A stretch of 64,000 bases of DNA from Dokdonia sinensis. GTDB lineage: Bacteria; Bacteroidota; Bacteroidia; Flavobacteriales; Flavobacteriaceae. Made by a program: the position numbers and the translations under genes. The DNA lies in NCBI RefSeq assembly GCF_003688895.1, contig NZ_REFV01000005.1, forward strand, positions 1 to 64,000, given 5' to 3'. This document shows, in pieces, positions 36,807 to 46,327 of this stretch. Every line of letters starts with the position of its first letter. Positions within the stretch are counted from its first letter, which is position 1. The notes under the pieces are model-generated. The model was not told where the DNA came from and ran no database searches. It worked only from the letters and a program-made list of their open reading frames with translations.

Positions 36807-37208
36807 ATGCTGAACAATATACAACTCATAGAAATCCCAAAAATCGCTGATCCGCGCGGTAATCTCGCTGTAATAGAAAAAGATATACTTCCTTATGCGG
36901 TAAAACGGGTGTACTACCTATACGATGTTCCCAGCGATGCCTATCGCGGCGGTCACGCTCATAAGGATCAACAGGAATTCTTAATTGCTCTAAGCGGTAG
37001 CTTTGAGGTAGTATTAGATGATGGGAGTTCAAAAGAACGTGTGATGCTCAATAAACCGAACAAGGGCTTACTTATAGGCACCGGCATTTGGCGTGAACTC
37101 GAAAACTTCTCTTCCGGAGCGGTGTGTCTTGTGTTAGCGTCTGATGTATATATGGAGAGCGATTACATACGTGAGTATGCCGAGTTTCTTTTAACTAAAG
37201 GCACTTAG
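36807..37208 (+). CDS. FdtA/QdtA-like dTDP-keto-sugar isomerase (cupin)
   Basis: A 133-residue cupin of the FdtA/WxcM family; members isomerise dTDP-4-keto-6-deoxyglucose to the 3-keto form on the way to 3-amino-3,6-dideoxy sugars. Core motifs are RGNLAVIE, the metal-independent active-site pair in GGHAHKDQQEFLIAL (His residues ~50-52), and LIGTGIWRELENFS. It begins directly after the GT2 stop codon. The usual partners (aminotransferase FdtB, acetyltransferase FdtD, RmlA/B) are not in this window, so the pathway must be completed elsewhere. Its 3' end overlaps the opposite GT2 gene by 18 bp. Confidence 0.85.
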   Translation: MLNNIQLIEIPKIADPRGNLAVIEKDILPYAVKRVYYLYDVPSDAYRGGHAHKDQQEFLIALSGSFEVVLDDGSSKERVMLNKPNKGLLIGTGIWRELENFSSGAVCLVLASDVYMESDYIREYAEFLLTKGT

Positions 37209-38123
37209 GCGTAGACCGATTTTTTCTAATATCTTCTTTGTTTTAAAAAGAACTTTAAGCTGACTTCCAGAGCGGCGCAAAATTTTTCGCTGCTTGGTGT
37301 TGAGATTTTCTAAATCAATCTGGTCAATAAATTTTTGCGCTTCATCATTTTCATTCCATATTTTAGCACGAACAGCCAGCGAAAAACGATTAAGGTCTAA
37401 AAACTTTTTTAATCCAGGGTTCTCTTTTTCGTACGGAATGTACTTTTGGAATGTGGGTCTATCTTTTACGCTTTTAATTCCTTTATACAAGCTTAGGGGT
37501 GCGTGCAGATATTTCGCGCAAGCGAGGGTAGAAAAAGCAATTTTATGAGCGAGGCCAAGGCGAATCCATAAATCTGTGTCTTGACCACTTTTTATTGAGG
37601 CATCATAATTTCCTATTTCGTCAAAAACAGAACGCTCAATAACTGTGGAGCTTGATGTAAGTAAAGTGTTTTTAAAACTACTTGTAAAGTAATCTAAAGA
37701 TAGATGGCGGTCTCCCGTTTGATTTTGAAATGAATAGGAAGAACTTCTAACTCCATCGTGATCTTCGATATCTATTGCTGTTGCAAAAACTTTGTGTGAC
37801 GGGAATTTGTAAATAAGTCGTTCTATTTCAGAAAGATAATGAGGATACCATAGGTCATCCCCATCTAAAAGTGCAATATAGGTTCCTGTTGCAAGAGATA
37901 GCGCCCTATTCCTGGTAGCTCCAGCTCCTTGATTTTGGGAGTTTCTGTAATATTTTATGCGGTCGTCTTCTAAGGATAAGATTTCTCTTTGACTCTGGTC
38001 AGTAGAGCAATCATCTACTACTATTATTTCAAAGTCTTGTAGGGATTGATTAAGAACACTTTGGATGGTGTTTCCGATAAAACCCTCTTTATTAAAGACC
38101 GATATGATTACGGAGAACTTCAA
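37191..38123 (-). CDS. Family 2 glycosyltransferase
   Basis: 310 residues, GT-A fold. Start MKFSVIISVFNKEGFIGNTIQSVLNQ, then FEIIVVDDCSTDQS, NQGAGATRNRALSLATG and the metal-binding ALLDGDDLWYP (about residue 93): the complete GT2 donor site. The C-terminal part (QDTDLWIRLGL) contains the ED/QDxDLWxR motif for acceptor positioning. It makes a glycosidic bond in surface polysaccharide or lipid-linked glycan; the sugar is unknown. The DNA coding for LACAKY (near 37510) resembles a decayed copy of the genome's palindrome. Confidence 0.88.
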   Translation of the reverse strand: MKFSVIISVFNKEGFIGNTIQSVLNQSLQDFEIIVVDDCSTDQSQREILSLEDDRIKYYRNSQNQGAGATRNRALSLATGTYIALLDGDDLWYPHYLSEIERLIYKFPSHKVFATAIDIEDHDGVRSSSYSFQNQTGDRHLSLDYFTSSFKNTLLTSSSTVIERSVFDEIGNYDASIKSGQDTDLWIRLGLAHKIAFSTLACAKYLHAPLSLYKGIKSVKDRPTFQKYIPYEKENPGLKKFLDLNRFSLAVRAKIWNENDEAQKFIDQIDLENLNTKQRKILRRSGSQLKVLFKTKKILEKIGLRLSAFS

Positions 38124-38221
38124 ATTGTATTATTTCCAACTTTTTGTTTGTGAAATGAACTGGGTACGATAACACAAATTTAGACGAATTTTAGAGTTTA
38201 TAAGTATCTTCGACCTTTCAA

Positions 38222-39328
38222 ATGCCGAAAAAGAAATTACATATTATATCTTTTGGAAATCCTTATCCACCACAATACGGCGGGGCAATTGATGTATATT
38301 ACAAACTCCAGGCACTTTCAGCATTAGGTGTTACTATTTACCTACATTACTTTGACAATAAAGAAACCGAAAAGGAACATTTAGAATTATACTGCGAGCA
38401 GGTGTTTTTCTATAAAAAGAAATCAAATATTCTTTTTCTCCTATCTAAGACTCCTTATGCAGTATTGGCCAGAAGAAATGAAGCTTTAATTAAAAACCTA
38501 AAGAAAATTGATGCCCCCATTTTAATAGAAGGGACTCAATGCTCTTGGATTTTAAACGACAAGAGTTTTACCTCCCGTCAGTTATATGTTAGGGCGCATA
38601 ATATTGAAGAAAATTATTATAAAGGTCTAGCAAATTCAGAGAACAATAAAATTTTGAGATTGATATATCGGTCTCAAGCCAAAAAAATGAGAAACTTTGA
38701 GACTCATTTTAATAACGTAGAAGGAATTTTTACACTTTCAAAATTTGAACAAGCGTATTTTAAAAATAGATATCATACTGAATCTGCTTATATTCCAGTT
38801 TTTCACGGAAACAGCGATAGTGCAATTCTAGATGGACAAGGAAATTATGCCCTGTATCACGGGGACTTATCGTCTGCAGATAATTTGAGAGCTGCAATTT
38901 TTTTTATAAATCTTTTTCGAAATATTGATTTTCCGCTTGTAATTGCAGGGAACTATAGTAGTGATTTGGAAAGAATGGTCGAAAAAATTGACAATGTTAG
39001 ACTTGAGAAGATAAAAGATAACAAACACTTAGATAGATTATTATCTGGTGCTCATATTAATGTGATTAAATCATTTCAGCAAAGTGGTACAAAACTCAAA
39101 CTTGTAAATTCTCTATTCAAGAGTCGATTTTGTATTATAAATGAGAATGTTGTTGATGATCCTAGAATTGTAAAATTATGTGAGGTTGCCTCATCTAAAG
39201 AACAATTTATAGAATTGGTCGAAAAATTGCGTGCCACTCATTTTTCCGATGGTGGAAGGCGGGAGGTTTTAAATGCGGTATACTCAAATAAGTCAAACGC
39301 TCAGAAAATCATTGAAAAGATATTTTGA
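38222..39328 (+). CDS. GT4-like glycosyltransferase
   Basis: 368 residues beginning MPKKKLHIISFGNPYPPQYGGAIDVYYKL, the PPxxGG acceptor loop of GT-B (GT4-type) transferases. The second Rossmann half contains YALYHGDLSSADNLRAA and IKSFQQSGTKLKLVNSLF, in the place where the donor-site Glu of GT4 enzymes is expected but here largely replaced. It is therefore a diverged member. By eye this gene and the next are more AT-rich than flanking housekeeping genes, consistent with horizontally acquired glycan genes. Confidence 0.75.
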   Translation: MPKKKLHIISFGNPYPPQYGGAIDVYYKLQALSALGVTIYLHYFDNKETEKEHLELYCEQVFFYKKKSNILFLLSKTPYAVLARRNEALIKNLKKIDAPILIEGTQCSWILNDKSFTSRQLYVRAHNIEENYYKGLANSENNKILRLIYRSQAKKMRNFETHFNNVEGIFTLSKFEQAYFKNRYHTESAYIPVFHGNSDSAILDGQGNYALYHGDLSSADNLRAAIFFINLFRNIDFPLVIAGNYSSDLERMVEKIDNVRLEKIKDNKHLDRLLSGAHINVIKSFQQSGTKLKLVNSLFKSRFCIINENVVDDPRIVKLCEVASSKEQFIELVEKLRATHFSDGGRREVLNAVYSNKSNAQKIIEKIF

Positions 39329-39445
39329 ATGATTTTTAAGTCTGACTGTCTTGGTATCATACTTAAAATTTTGGCGTAATTAGATTAATAAGTTTGATTC
39401 TAATTGAATCAATTAAATTGAAATATACTTTCAATTCATAAATAA

Positions 39446-40873
39446 ATGAATTTTAAAGAAAAGCTTTTATTCACATTTGTAGTTATACTACTTGTTTTTG
39501 AGTTTTATTTATTAAAAGATGTACCCGCGTTTTGGGATGCCATTAGCAAATTTAGAAGAGCTTCGTGGTTTTTAGATACCAATTTTTCATCCTTTGTGGT
39601 ACCTACTTCTATTAATTCAGGACACCCTCCATTATGGTTGTGGAGTATAAGCTGCTTTTGGATCATTTTTGGAAAATCAATATGGGCAGCACGATTGCTA
39701 CTTTTGATTGTCAACGTAGGCGTTTTTCATCAACTTTTAAACCTATCTAAATCGCTTTTCTATAAGTCGGTGCCTCTTTTTGCATTCCTTCTAATTTTTG
39801 TTGAACCGACGTTGATTGGTCAGACTACGATTCTCAATAATGATATGCTTTTATTGTTTTTTACTTTATTAGCATTAAACGCAATTTTAAAGAGAAGAGC
39901 GCTCATTCTTGCAATAGCACTTTCTGGTTTACTTATGACTAATCTGAGAGGGATCTACTGTTTTTTGGGATTGGGAATAGGTCATATTATTTTAAACTAC
40001 AGAGGATTGGCTAATTTGTCAAAAAAGTTCATTGCTAGTTACCTTATTTCTTTAGGGATTTTTGCAATATTTTTATGTTATCAATGGTTTGAATTAGGAT
40101 GGATTATTATTACCCAAAACGAGTCATTTTCAACACATAGAGAATCTGCCTCAATCCTGAGAACATTTAAGAATGCGATTGCTTTTTTCAAAAACTATCT
40201 TGATTTTGGTCGTATTTTTTACATGCTACCACTTATATTTTTCTTGTTAAGTTTAAAGTTTTCTAGGAAAATGAGGCAATTACTTTCCGTAGAATCTCAA
40301 ATACTTTTAATATTCCTCATCTCTTTTAGTGCGGTATTTTTCTTGGGAATGGTCCCTTTTAGTAACCCAATGGGACCAAGGTATTTTTTAATCGGTTATA
40401 TTCTTGCTTTAATACTATTCGTAAACTTAATTTATGAGTTAGAGTGGTTAAGCCAGATTAAAAGAAAAATTTTACTTTTTGGATCAGCTATAGGTTTAGT
40501 TACAGGACATTTATGGATTTACCCAAGTACTATTTCTCAAGGTTGGGATAGCTCTTTAGCATATCTAAATTATTTTAGTGTGGAAAATAAAATGCTGTCT
40601 TATTTAGAAGATAATAAAATTCCTATTCAAGAGATAGGGACCAATATACCTCTTGGTGCAAGGCATGTATCGCAGGCTGCTATTGATGATCGCGATATGT
40701 TAATTTTCTCAAAGTTAGACTTATTATCAAACGATTTTATTCTTCTTTCCAATATAGAAAATACGACAGATGACATAACGCTGTTGGACGTAAAATCTAA
40801 CTGGAATCCTGTCAAAGAATATAGATCAATGGGAGTATATATCACGCTATATAAAAATCCTAATGAAAAGTAA
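39446..40873 (+). CDS. GT39-like (ArnT/PMT-type) membrane glycosyltransferase
   Basis: A 475-residue polytopic membrane protein with roughly ten to eleven hydrophobic segments. The first periplasmic loop (VPAFWDAISKFRRASWFL...SGHPPLWLW) holds the acidic residue and HPP motif of GT-C enzymes that use polyprenyl-phosphate sugars. The C-terminal ~80 residues are a soluble periplasmic tail. It overlaps the next gene by 11 bp, so the two are translationally linked and may modify the same glycan or protein. Confidence 0.72.
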   Translation: MNFKEKLLFTFVVILLVFEFYLLKDVPAFWDAISKFRRASWFLDTNFSSFVVPTSINSGHPPLWLWSISCFWIIFGKSIWAARLLLLIVNVGVFHQLLNLSKSLFYKSVPLFAFLLIFVEPTLIGQTTILNNDMLLLFFTLLALNAILKRRALILAIALSGLLMTNLRGIYCFLGLGIGHIILNYRGLANLSKKFIASYLISLGIFAIFLCYQWFELGWIIITQNESFSTHRESASILRTFKNAIAFFKNYLDFGRIFYMLPLIFFLLSLKFSRKMRQLLSVESQILLIFLISFSAVFFLGMVPFSNPMGPRYFLIGYILALILFVNLIYELEWLSQIKRKILLFGSAIGLVTGHLWIYPSTISQGWDSSLAYLNYFSVENKMLSYLEDNKIPIQEIGTNIPLGARHVSQAAIDDRDMLIFSKLDLLSNDFILLSNIENTTDDITLLDVKSNWNPVKEYRSMGVYITLYKNPNEK

Positions 40874-42362
40874 ATTGAATATTTCAAATAGGACTTCACG
40901 GGTCTTACTGGGATTCGGTGTAACGCTAGCGTTAATCCAATATCTCTCCGGTCGCTCTGTCTGGATGGACGAAGCAAAGCTGGCGTTTAATATAATGGAT
41001 CGTTCTTATCTCGAGCTTTTGCAACCTCTGGATAGTGTACAGGTGGCGCCCATTTTATTTTTATGGATTCAGAAATTCTTTTATAATCTCCTAGGAGCAC
41101 ACGATTGGGTGTTTAGATTACTACCACTTTTAGCTTTTTTGGTTTCCTGTTTAGTGCTTTACAAATTACTACACGCTCTAAGACTAAAAAACCAGGCTAT
41201 TTCTGTGGCGACTTCGCTTTTTGCCTTTTGTCAGCCATTAATTTATTATGCTTCAGAAATTAAGCAGTATGAGGTAGATGTGATGGTAGGGCTGGTCATT
41301 ATGTATGCTGTTGTTAGAACATATTCGTCCAAGCGCAACGAACTGCTCACGCTATCCCTTGTAGGTATGTTTGCTGTGGGGCTTTCTAACATTTCGGTGA
41401 TTATGCTGTTTGTTGGCGGATTGTATTATTGGTTTGGGGTGTATCGCAAGACCGGTAGGTGGGTAAATCATTCGGTTATTCCTATTGCGCTTTGGGCAAT
41501 AACTTTTCTGGGGTACTATGTTGCATTTATTCATAATCATCCCACGCCAGATTTTATGGCACCCTACTGGAAGGATTTTGCCTATATGCCGTGGAATGTC
41601 TTTTCGGCCGATTTCTGGGCGTTCTGGTGGCGTAGTTATGAGATCATTTTCGGAAAAATTATGGGTGTGAACCCAAAAATTCCATTACTGTTTCACGTCT
41701 TTGGGGTGGCTTATGTTTTAGGGATTTATAGTTTCTGGAAATTAAAAAGAAGACGTTTATTGTTTCTATTAGTGGCTCCGTTTCTGGTGCATATTTTTCT
41801 TTCGGCGCTTGAGCTGTATCCTTTTGTACAGCGTGTGGGGCAGTATTTACAGCCAATGTTTGCGATTGTCTGTGCGCAGGGATTTGTTTTTGGCACAAAA
41901 CTTTTGACCCAGAAGACGAATGTTTCCCAGTTTAAGTATGCTTTGATTTTACCTGGACTGGTGATGCTGGCAATCACTTTGTACACGTTTCCTAAAGATA
42001 GAGAAGAGTTTAAGGAGAGTTATGAGTTTATGCTTTCGCGAAAGCGTACCAAAGATCAAATCCTAACGAACTCCGGAGCGGATAATGCTTGGTATTACTA
42101 TGAAAAAATAGGCTACATCAAACCTGAGGTCCGCCGAATCATAAGCGACTTTAATCGCTACAATTTTGAGGGTCATCACCAGCAACTAGACGGATTATCT
42201 GGCCGAATATGGTTCTTAATAAGTCACGACTTTTATGACTCAAAACGTAAAATGCTGGAATCGGAGTATATGTTGGAATATCTCAAGAAAAGAGGAGGAG
42301 TTGTCCTAGAAAGTGATGAGAATATTGGGAGTAGTGTGTACTTAATTGAGTTGCCAGAGTAG
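40863..42362 (+). CDS. GT39-like membrane glycosyltransferase
   Basis: A 499-residue GT-C-type protein with about eleven membrane segments. The first loop contains SVWMDEAKLAFNIM, with the Asp-Glu pair that is catalytic in this superfamily, and PILFLWIQKFFY for the polyprenyl-phosphate side. The periplasmic tail (from about residue 390) includes LSRKRTKD, encoded by the palindrome copy at 42032-42045, read in the LSRK frame. It converges head-on with the DPM-like GT2 gene with no bases between stop codons. Confidence 0.75.
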   Translation: MKSKLNISNRTSRVLLGFGVTLALIQYLSGRSVWMDEAKLAFNIMDRSYLELLQPLDSVQVAPILFLWIQKFFYNLLGAHDWVFRLLPLLAFLVSCLVLYKLLHALRLKNQAISVATSLFAFCQPLIYYASEIKQYEVDVMVGLVIMYAVVRTYSSKRNELLTLSLVGMFAVGLSNISVIMLFVGGLYYWFGVYRKTGRWVNHSVIPIALWAITFLGYYVAFIHNHPTPDFMAPYWKDFAYMPWNVFSADFWAFWWRSYEIIFGKIMGVNPKIPLLFHVFGVAYVLGIYSFWKLKRRRLLFLLVAPFLVHIFLSALELYPFVQRVGQYLQPMFAIVCAQGFVFGTKLLTQKTNVSQFKYALILPGLVMLAITLYTFPKDREEFKESYEFMLSRKRTKDQILTNSGADNAWYYYEKIGYIKPEVRRIISDFNRYNFEGHHQQLDGLSGRIWFLISHDFYDSKRKMLESEYMLEYLKKRGGVVLESDENIGSSVYLIELPE

Positions 42363-43109
42363 TTATCTCTTGAGAACAAGTTTAGACTTTACCCCAAACG
42401 TCTTCGCTAGAAAATAGGTCATCGAGACTTTTAAAACACCAAGCCCGTAAATGGAACTACGTTTGAAATTTATGGAACTCGCCTCGTCAAAATACTTTGT
42501 AGGACACGTAATTTCTGCAATTTCATAACCCGCAAAGCATATCTGTGCCAGCATCTGATTGTCAAAAACAAAGTCGTCTGAGTTGCTGTTATAAGCTACT
42601 TTTTCTAGGACTTCTTTTGAGAATGCACGATATCCCGTGTGATATTCAGAAAGTTTCTGGTTCATCAGGATGTTCTGGGTGAAAGTGAGAAGTCTGTTTG
42701 CGATATATTTGTAGACTGGCATTCCTCCTTTTAGTGCTCCTTTTCCTAGGATTCGAGATCCTAAAACGGTCTGATATACATCATTCGCAATGAGGTAACT
42801 CATCGAGTGGATGAGCTTAGGCGTGTACTGATAATCAGGGTGTAGCATAATTACGATATCTGCCCCAATCTCGAGTGCTTTGTTATAGCAAGACTTTTGA
42901 TTACCACCATAACCACGATTTTCTGGATGTTTAATAACGTGGTTTATACCTAGTTTATGCGCAGTTTCATAAGTATTATCCAAGCTGTTATCGTCTACGA
43001 GAATCACTTCATCCACAATATCAAAAGGAATTTCGTCATAGGTCTGCTTAATCGTTTTTTCGGCATTATATGCGGGTAAAACGACGACAATTTTCTTGGA
43101 GTTGATCAT
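42363..43109 (-). CDS. Polyprenyl-phosphate-sugar synthase-like GT2
   Basis: A 248-residue soluble GT2 of the dolichol-phosphate mannose synthase type: VVVLPAYNAEKTIKQTYDEIP, VDEVILVDDNSLDNTYE, HPENRGYGGNQKSCYNKAL and MLHPDYQYTPKLI with the metal-binding Asp. There is no C-terminal GtrA-like membrane part. It probably makes the polyprenyl-phosphate sugar used by the neighbouring GT-C enzymes (39446, 40863, 46319). Its 5' side faces a truncated palindrome at 43192. Confidence 0.86.
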   Translation of the reverse strand: MINSKKIVVVLPAYNAEKTIKQTYDEIPFDIVDEVILVDDNSLDNTYETAHKLGINHVIKHPENRGYGGNQKSCYNKALEIGADIVIMLHPDYQYTPKLIHSMSYLIANDVYQTVLGSRILGKGALKGGMPVYKYIANRLLTFTQNILMNQKLSEYHTGYRAFSKEVLEKVAYNSNSDDFVFDNQMLAQICFAGYEIAEITCPTKYFDEASSINFKRSSIYGLGVLKVSMTYFLAKTFGVKSKLVLKR

Positions 43110-43168
43110 AGCTCAATCTTGATTGCGCGAAAATAGTGATTTAGGATCATTTGGTTGTTTTTTATGGT

Positions 43169-43203
43169 ACCTCGACTACGCTCGGTACAAGTTTCGCGAA
43201 AGC
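43169..43203. repeat. Composite repeat: TCGACTACGCTC unit joined to a half palindrome
   Basis: A 35-bp element made of a left unit (CTCGACTACGCTCGGTACAAG) and TTTCGCGAAAGC. The same composite, 31 of 35 bases identical, occurs inside the GT2 gene at 48221-48255 on the other strand. It is intergenic here. Confidence 0.85.
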
Positions 43204-43213
43204 AAACTAAATA

Positions 43214-44647
43214 TCATCTCAACTTCCGTTTCAACAACCGAAGCTCCATCCTAATGGCATCAAAAGCTTTAAATAACCCAAGTTTCCAAAGCACACGCGC
43301 CCGTTTTCGTTCAAAATCAGGATTAAGCGGAATCTTTTTTAGTTCCTTATTATGCTCAGAAAGAACATTTAGAATTTTGGCGTGTACTACATTATTTGCC
43401 GTGTCACGCTTATTTCTATCTGTGGCCAGGAGTAGTTTTAAGAGTCCGCGAGAGTTGAAAGGGGAGAACATAAAAACGTCTAGCGCACGGGTCTCTGTCT
43501 TTCCTTTAGACGCCCAGTTCATCATATTTTCTTCCCAGTAAAAGAAATCTAAGAGATGAAAGCCTTTGTTCTTAATGATGCTTTTGTTTGTTGTAATCCA
43601 CTCATCATATTGTGAAATGACAAAGGAATTATCCTCAAACCCATTAAGCAATGCAAGTTTTTTTCCAGTCACTGGTTTGTGGTATTTAAAATGGTTTCTT
43701 GCCACTTCACTCACATTACCATTTATAACTGCTTTGCCTATTGCAATTGTGGGAAATGAAACATCTCTAGGAAAGTCTAAACCCTGCGGTTCTTCTAGAA
43801 AAGTGCAGGATGTCTTACCGTCCTTTATGATATGAAGCGGTTTGTCATAAACATCTGCAACCTGCTGTGCAACGACGAGATCGTAATAATCATCTTTATC
43901 ACTCTCGTGTTGGGAAATATAATAGGTGGCGTCCATATCTAGACTAGCTACAAAAAGCATACGACTATCCATACCACCCGTAAGAGGTATCACTAGCGAA
44001 AACCGATGACCAATCGCCTCAATAAAACCTTTGAGCATCGTTGCGCCAGTATGAGCAAGGGTTTCTAAGTCTTCACGAAAATTATCATCACGAGGAAAAA
44101 ACCGAATTACTTCTTTGTTCAGGATATCAAGATAGTGGTTGGGTCGCAAATGTTTGACGTTCGGATTAGGAGTAGTCTCTCCTATATACAAGCGTTTTTT
44201 GTTGAAAAGCGCAGTACCATAATACAGATGCGCAGAATAGTCTACCTCCTCTAGATTTTCTAAAAGCCCGACTTGAGCTCCCATTTGAGAAAAATCTACA
44301 TCGTAAAAAATCTCGCGTTGCCCACTACAATCGTTAAGAATTATAAAATCGCTCCCATCATCATAAATCAGAATATAAGCCCCACAATAGGGATCGAGAT
44401 GTTTAAAGAGTTCTTCTTTTGATGAAATATCGACAAATCCATTGAGGATATCTGCGTTGGTAAATTTTGGATTTCTATAATCAAAGACGTCTCCTAATAG
44501 ATAAATAGAGGTTTTTCCAAAACTTATTTTATTAAAGGAGAGCGTATCGTGATACACCAGCTCATAGTCTCTAACAGGGATTGAAGTACAATTTTCGGGA
44601 ACTACAATTAATCTTTTGGTAAGGATGAATTGTTGCTTGAAAATCAT
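43214..44647 (-). CDS. Asparagine-synthase-like ATP-pyrophosphatase
   Basis: 477 residues. The C-terminal part is an asparagine-synthase domain with the PP-loop PLTGGMDSRM (residues 221-230) that binds ATP and adenylates a carboxylate. The N-terminal part has the glutaminase-like beta-sandwich shape (HLDPYCGAYILIYDDG, NDCSGQREIFYD), but the N-terminal nucleophile Cys2 is absent, so it cannot use glutamine in the classical way. Such AsnB-like proteins are frequent in surface-polysaccharide loci, where they may amidate sugar acids. Located between the DPM-like GT2 gene and ftsE on the same strand; 13 bp separate it from ftsE. Confidence 0.82.
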   Translation of the reverse strand: MIFKQQFILTKRLIVVPENCTSIPVRDYELVYHDTLSFNKISFGKTSIYLLGDVFDYRNPKFTNADILNGFVDISSKEELFKHLDPYCGAYILIYDDGSDFIILNDCSGQREIFYDVDFSQMGAQVGLLENLEEVDYSAHLYYGTALFNKKRLYIGETTPNPNVKHLRPNHYLDILNKEVIRFFPRDDNFREDLETLAHTGATMLKGFIEAIGHRFSLVIPLTGGMDSRMLFVASLDMDATYYISQHESDKDDYYDLVVAQQVADVYDKPLHIIKDGKTSCTFLEEPQGLDFPRDVSFPTIAIGKAVINGNVSEVARNHFKYHKPVTGKKLALLNGFEDNSFVISQYDEWITTNKSIIKNKGFHLLDFFYWEENMMNWASKGKTETRALDVFMFSPFNSRGLLKLLLATDRNKRDTANNVVHAKILNVLSEHNKELKKIPLNPDFERKRARVLWKLGLFKAFDAIRMELRLLKRKLR

Positions 44648-44660
44648 TTAGGGAAAAATT

Positions 44661-45344
44661 TTAAACGGTTTTTTGTACCACCTCAAAAATCTTGTTGCTG
44701 TCGCACTTCAACGTTTTTGAAGGGTATTTTAAAAGCAAGGCATAATCGTGAGTCGCCATTAAAATAGTGTTTCCATTTTTATTGATTTCTTGCAGGACTT
44801 GCATTACTTCGACACTCGTTTGTGGGTCTAGGTTTCCCGTAGGTTCATCTGCAAGTATGAGTTCTGGGTCGTTAAGTAAGGCGCGAGCTATGGCGACCCG
44901 TTGTTGCTCTCCGCCCGAAAGTTGGTAGGGATATTTAAAACCTTTGCTTTTCATTCCTACCTTATCAAGCACGTCGTCTATCTTGCTTTCCATCGCGCTC
45001 TTGTCTTTCCAGCCAGTAGCTTTGAGGACAAAAAGAAGATTTGCTCGCACGGTGCGGTCATTCAGTAGTTTAAAATCTTGAAAAACCACGCCTAGTTTAC
45101 GACGTAGGAAAGGAATTTGCTTTTCTTTCAATCCTTTAAGATTAAAACCTACAATCTCCCCGGTTCCTTCTTGCAATGGCAAATCGCCGTAAAGTGTTTT
45201 CATAAAACTACTTTTTCCAGAGCCCGTTTTCCCGATGAGGTACACAAAATCACCAGGATTTATAGTTACATTGACCTCAGAGAGAATCAAGTTCTCTCGC
45301 TGAAATATAGAAGCTTTCTGAATTTTTAAAACAGGTGTTGCCAT
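44661..45344 (-). CDS. ftsE: Cell-division ABC ATPase FtsE
   Basis: A 227-residue ABC ATPase with Walker A GKTGSGKS (residues 38-45), signature LSGGEQQR (142-149) and Walker B LILADEP (162-168) followed by TGNLDP. It is closest in pattern to FtsE, which with FtsX controls septal peptidoglycan hydrolases. No ftsX gene is in the window; in flavobacteria the two genes are commonly apart, so this does not argue against the assignment. It is first in a minus-strand pair with the AsnB-like gene. A LolD-type lipoprotein exporter ATPase is the main alternative. Confidence 0.85.
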   Translation of the reverse strand: MATPVLKIQKASIFQRENLILSEVNVTINPGDFVYLIGKTGSGKSSFMKTLYGDLPLQEGTGEIVGFNLKGLKEKQIPFLRRKLGVVFQDFKLLNDRTVRANLLFVLKATGWKDKSAMESKIDDVLDKVGMKSKGFKYPYQLSGGEQQRVAIARALLNDPELILADEPTGNLDPQTSVEVMQVLQEINKNGNTILMATHDYALLLKYPSKTLKCDSNKIFEVVQKTV

Positions 45345-45458
45345 AGGAATTGTCTTCGGGACTAAAATTAAATGAATTCAGCGGATTGAGAATCGATAAG
45401 CATAATATTTATCGACGATTTACTAACGGGAAATGTTGATAGGGATTATTTTGGGTAA

Positions 45459-45473
45459 CGCTTCCGCGAAAGC
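45459..45473. repeat. Iterated palindrome, copy with one substitution
   Basis: CGCTTCCGCGAAAGC: one T-to-C change in the left half breaks the palindrome. It is intergenic between the ftsE and methyltransferase starts. Confidence 0.7.
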
Positions 45474-45565
45474 AGACTCTTAAAAACATCTTTAAGCCGT
45501 TATACAATGGGAACGGGTAACAATGGGGAAAACCTTATTTTTGCTCAGCTCACTAAAAATTCCCT

Positions 45566-46327
45566 ATGGATCTCGTCGAATTATCTTCCTATAAAACCAC
45601 CAGGCACCCTTGGGAAACGGCGCGACTACACATTATTAAGGAATTTATATCCTCGTTACCTAGCAATGTCGATCAAATTCTGGACGTAGGAAGCGGTGAT
45701 GCATTTCTAGCAAATAATCTTTCGGCGATAAACGATTCTTGTGACGTGCATTGTGTGGATATTGAATATAATGAGGCGCTTATGTCGACCATCCACGAGC
45801 AATTTAAAAATGATAGGTTGCATTTATATAGTGCACTTTCGCTCGTGAGTAGGAAAGATTTTGACCTTGTCACATTATTAGATGTTATTGAGCACGTACC
45901 AGATGATAGAGCTTTTTTAAAGGAAATTATTAGTCAGGAGTATGTGAAAGCTGGCACACATTTTATAGTCACTGTTCCTGCGTTTCAATCTTTGTTTGCT
46001 CAGCACGACTTGCTTTTAAAACATTACAGACGTTATAATCGCAAGACATTGCAAAAAAGTCTTGAAGATTCTGGACTCTCTATAATTTCGAGCGGATACT
46101 TTTTTAGCTCTCTTATTCCACCGCGTATTGTTCAGCTTCTTACTGAAAAGCTCAAGAAAAAAGAGGAAGCAGATTTAAAAAACCTAGGAAACTGGAATCA
46201 CGGGAAATTATTTACAAGCTTAGTAAGAAATGTGCTTGTTGCTGATTACGCTTTCGCGAAAGCGTTAAAAAAACTAGGCGTACACCTCCCAGGATTGTCC
46301 TGTTACGCCATCTGTAAACTAAAATAA
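45566..46327 (+). CDS. Class I SAM-dependent methyltransferase
   Basis: A 253-residue soluble methyltransferase with motif I ILDVGSGDAFLA (about residues 38-49), an acidic post-I residue in HCVDIEYNEA, and VTLLDVIEHVPDD (about 100), typical of the UbiG/methyltransferase 11-12 group. The acceptor may be a sugar, lipid carrier or polysaccharide end, judging by the setting. Residues AFAKA near the C-terminus (VADYAFAKALKKLG) are encoded by the palindrome copy at 46249-46264. Its stop overlaps the opposite GT gene by 9 bp. Confidence 0.85.
   Translation: MDLVELSSYKTTRHPWETARLHIIKEFISSLPSNVDQILDVGSGDAFLANNLSAINDSCDVHCVDIEYNEALMSTIHEQFKNDRLHLYSALSLVSRKDFDLVTLLDVIEHVPDDRAFLKEIISQEYVKAGTHFIVTVPAFQSLFAQHDLLLKHYRRYNRKTLQKSLEDSGLSIISSGYFFSSLIPPRIVQLLTEKLKKKEEADLKNLGNWNHGKLFTSLVRNVLVADYAFAKALKKLGVHLPGLSCYAICKLK

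Noticed and set aside
42363-43109. GtrA-type flippase fusion in the DPM-like GT2
   Set aside because: The protein ends at 248 residues without membrane helices.
45507-45689. 60-codon plus-strand frame overlapping the methyltransferase start
   Set aside because: It overlaps the methyltransferase, whose SAM motif and length are convincing; the product has no recognisable features.
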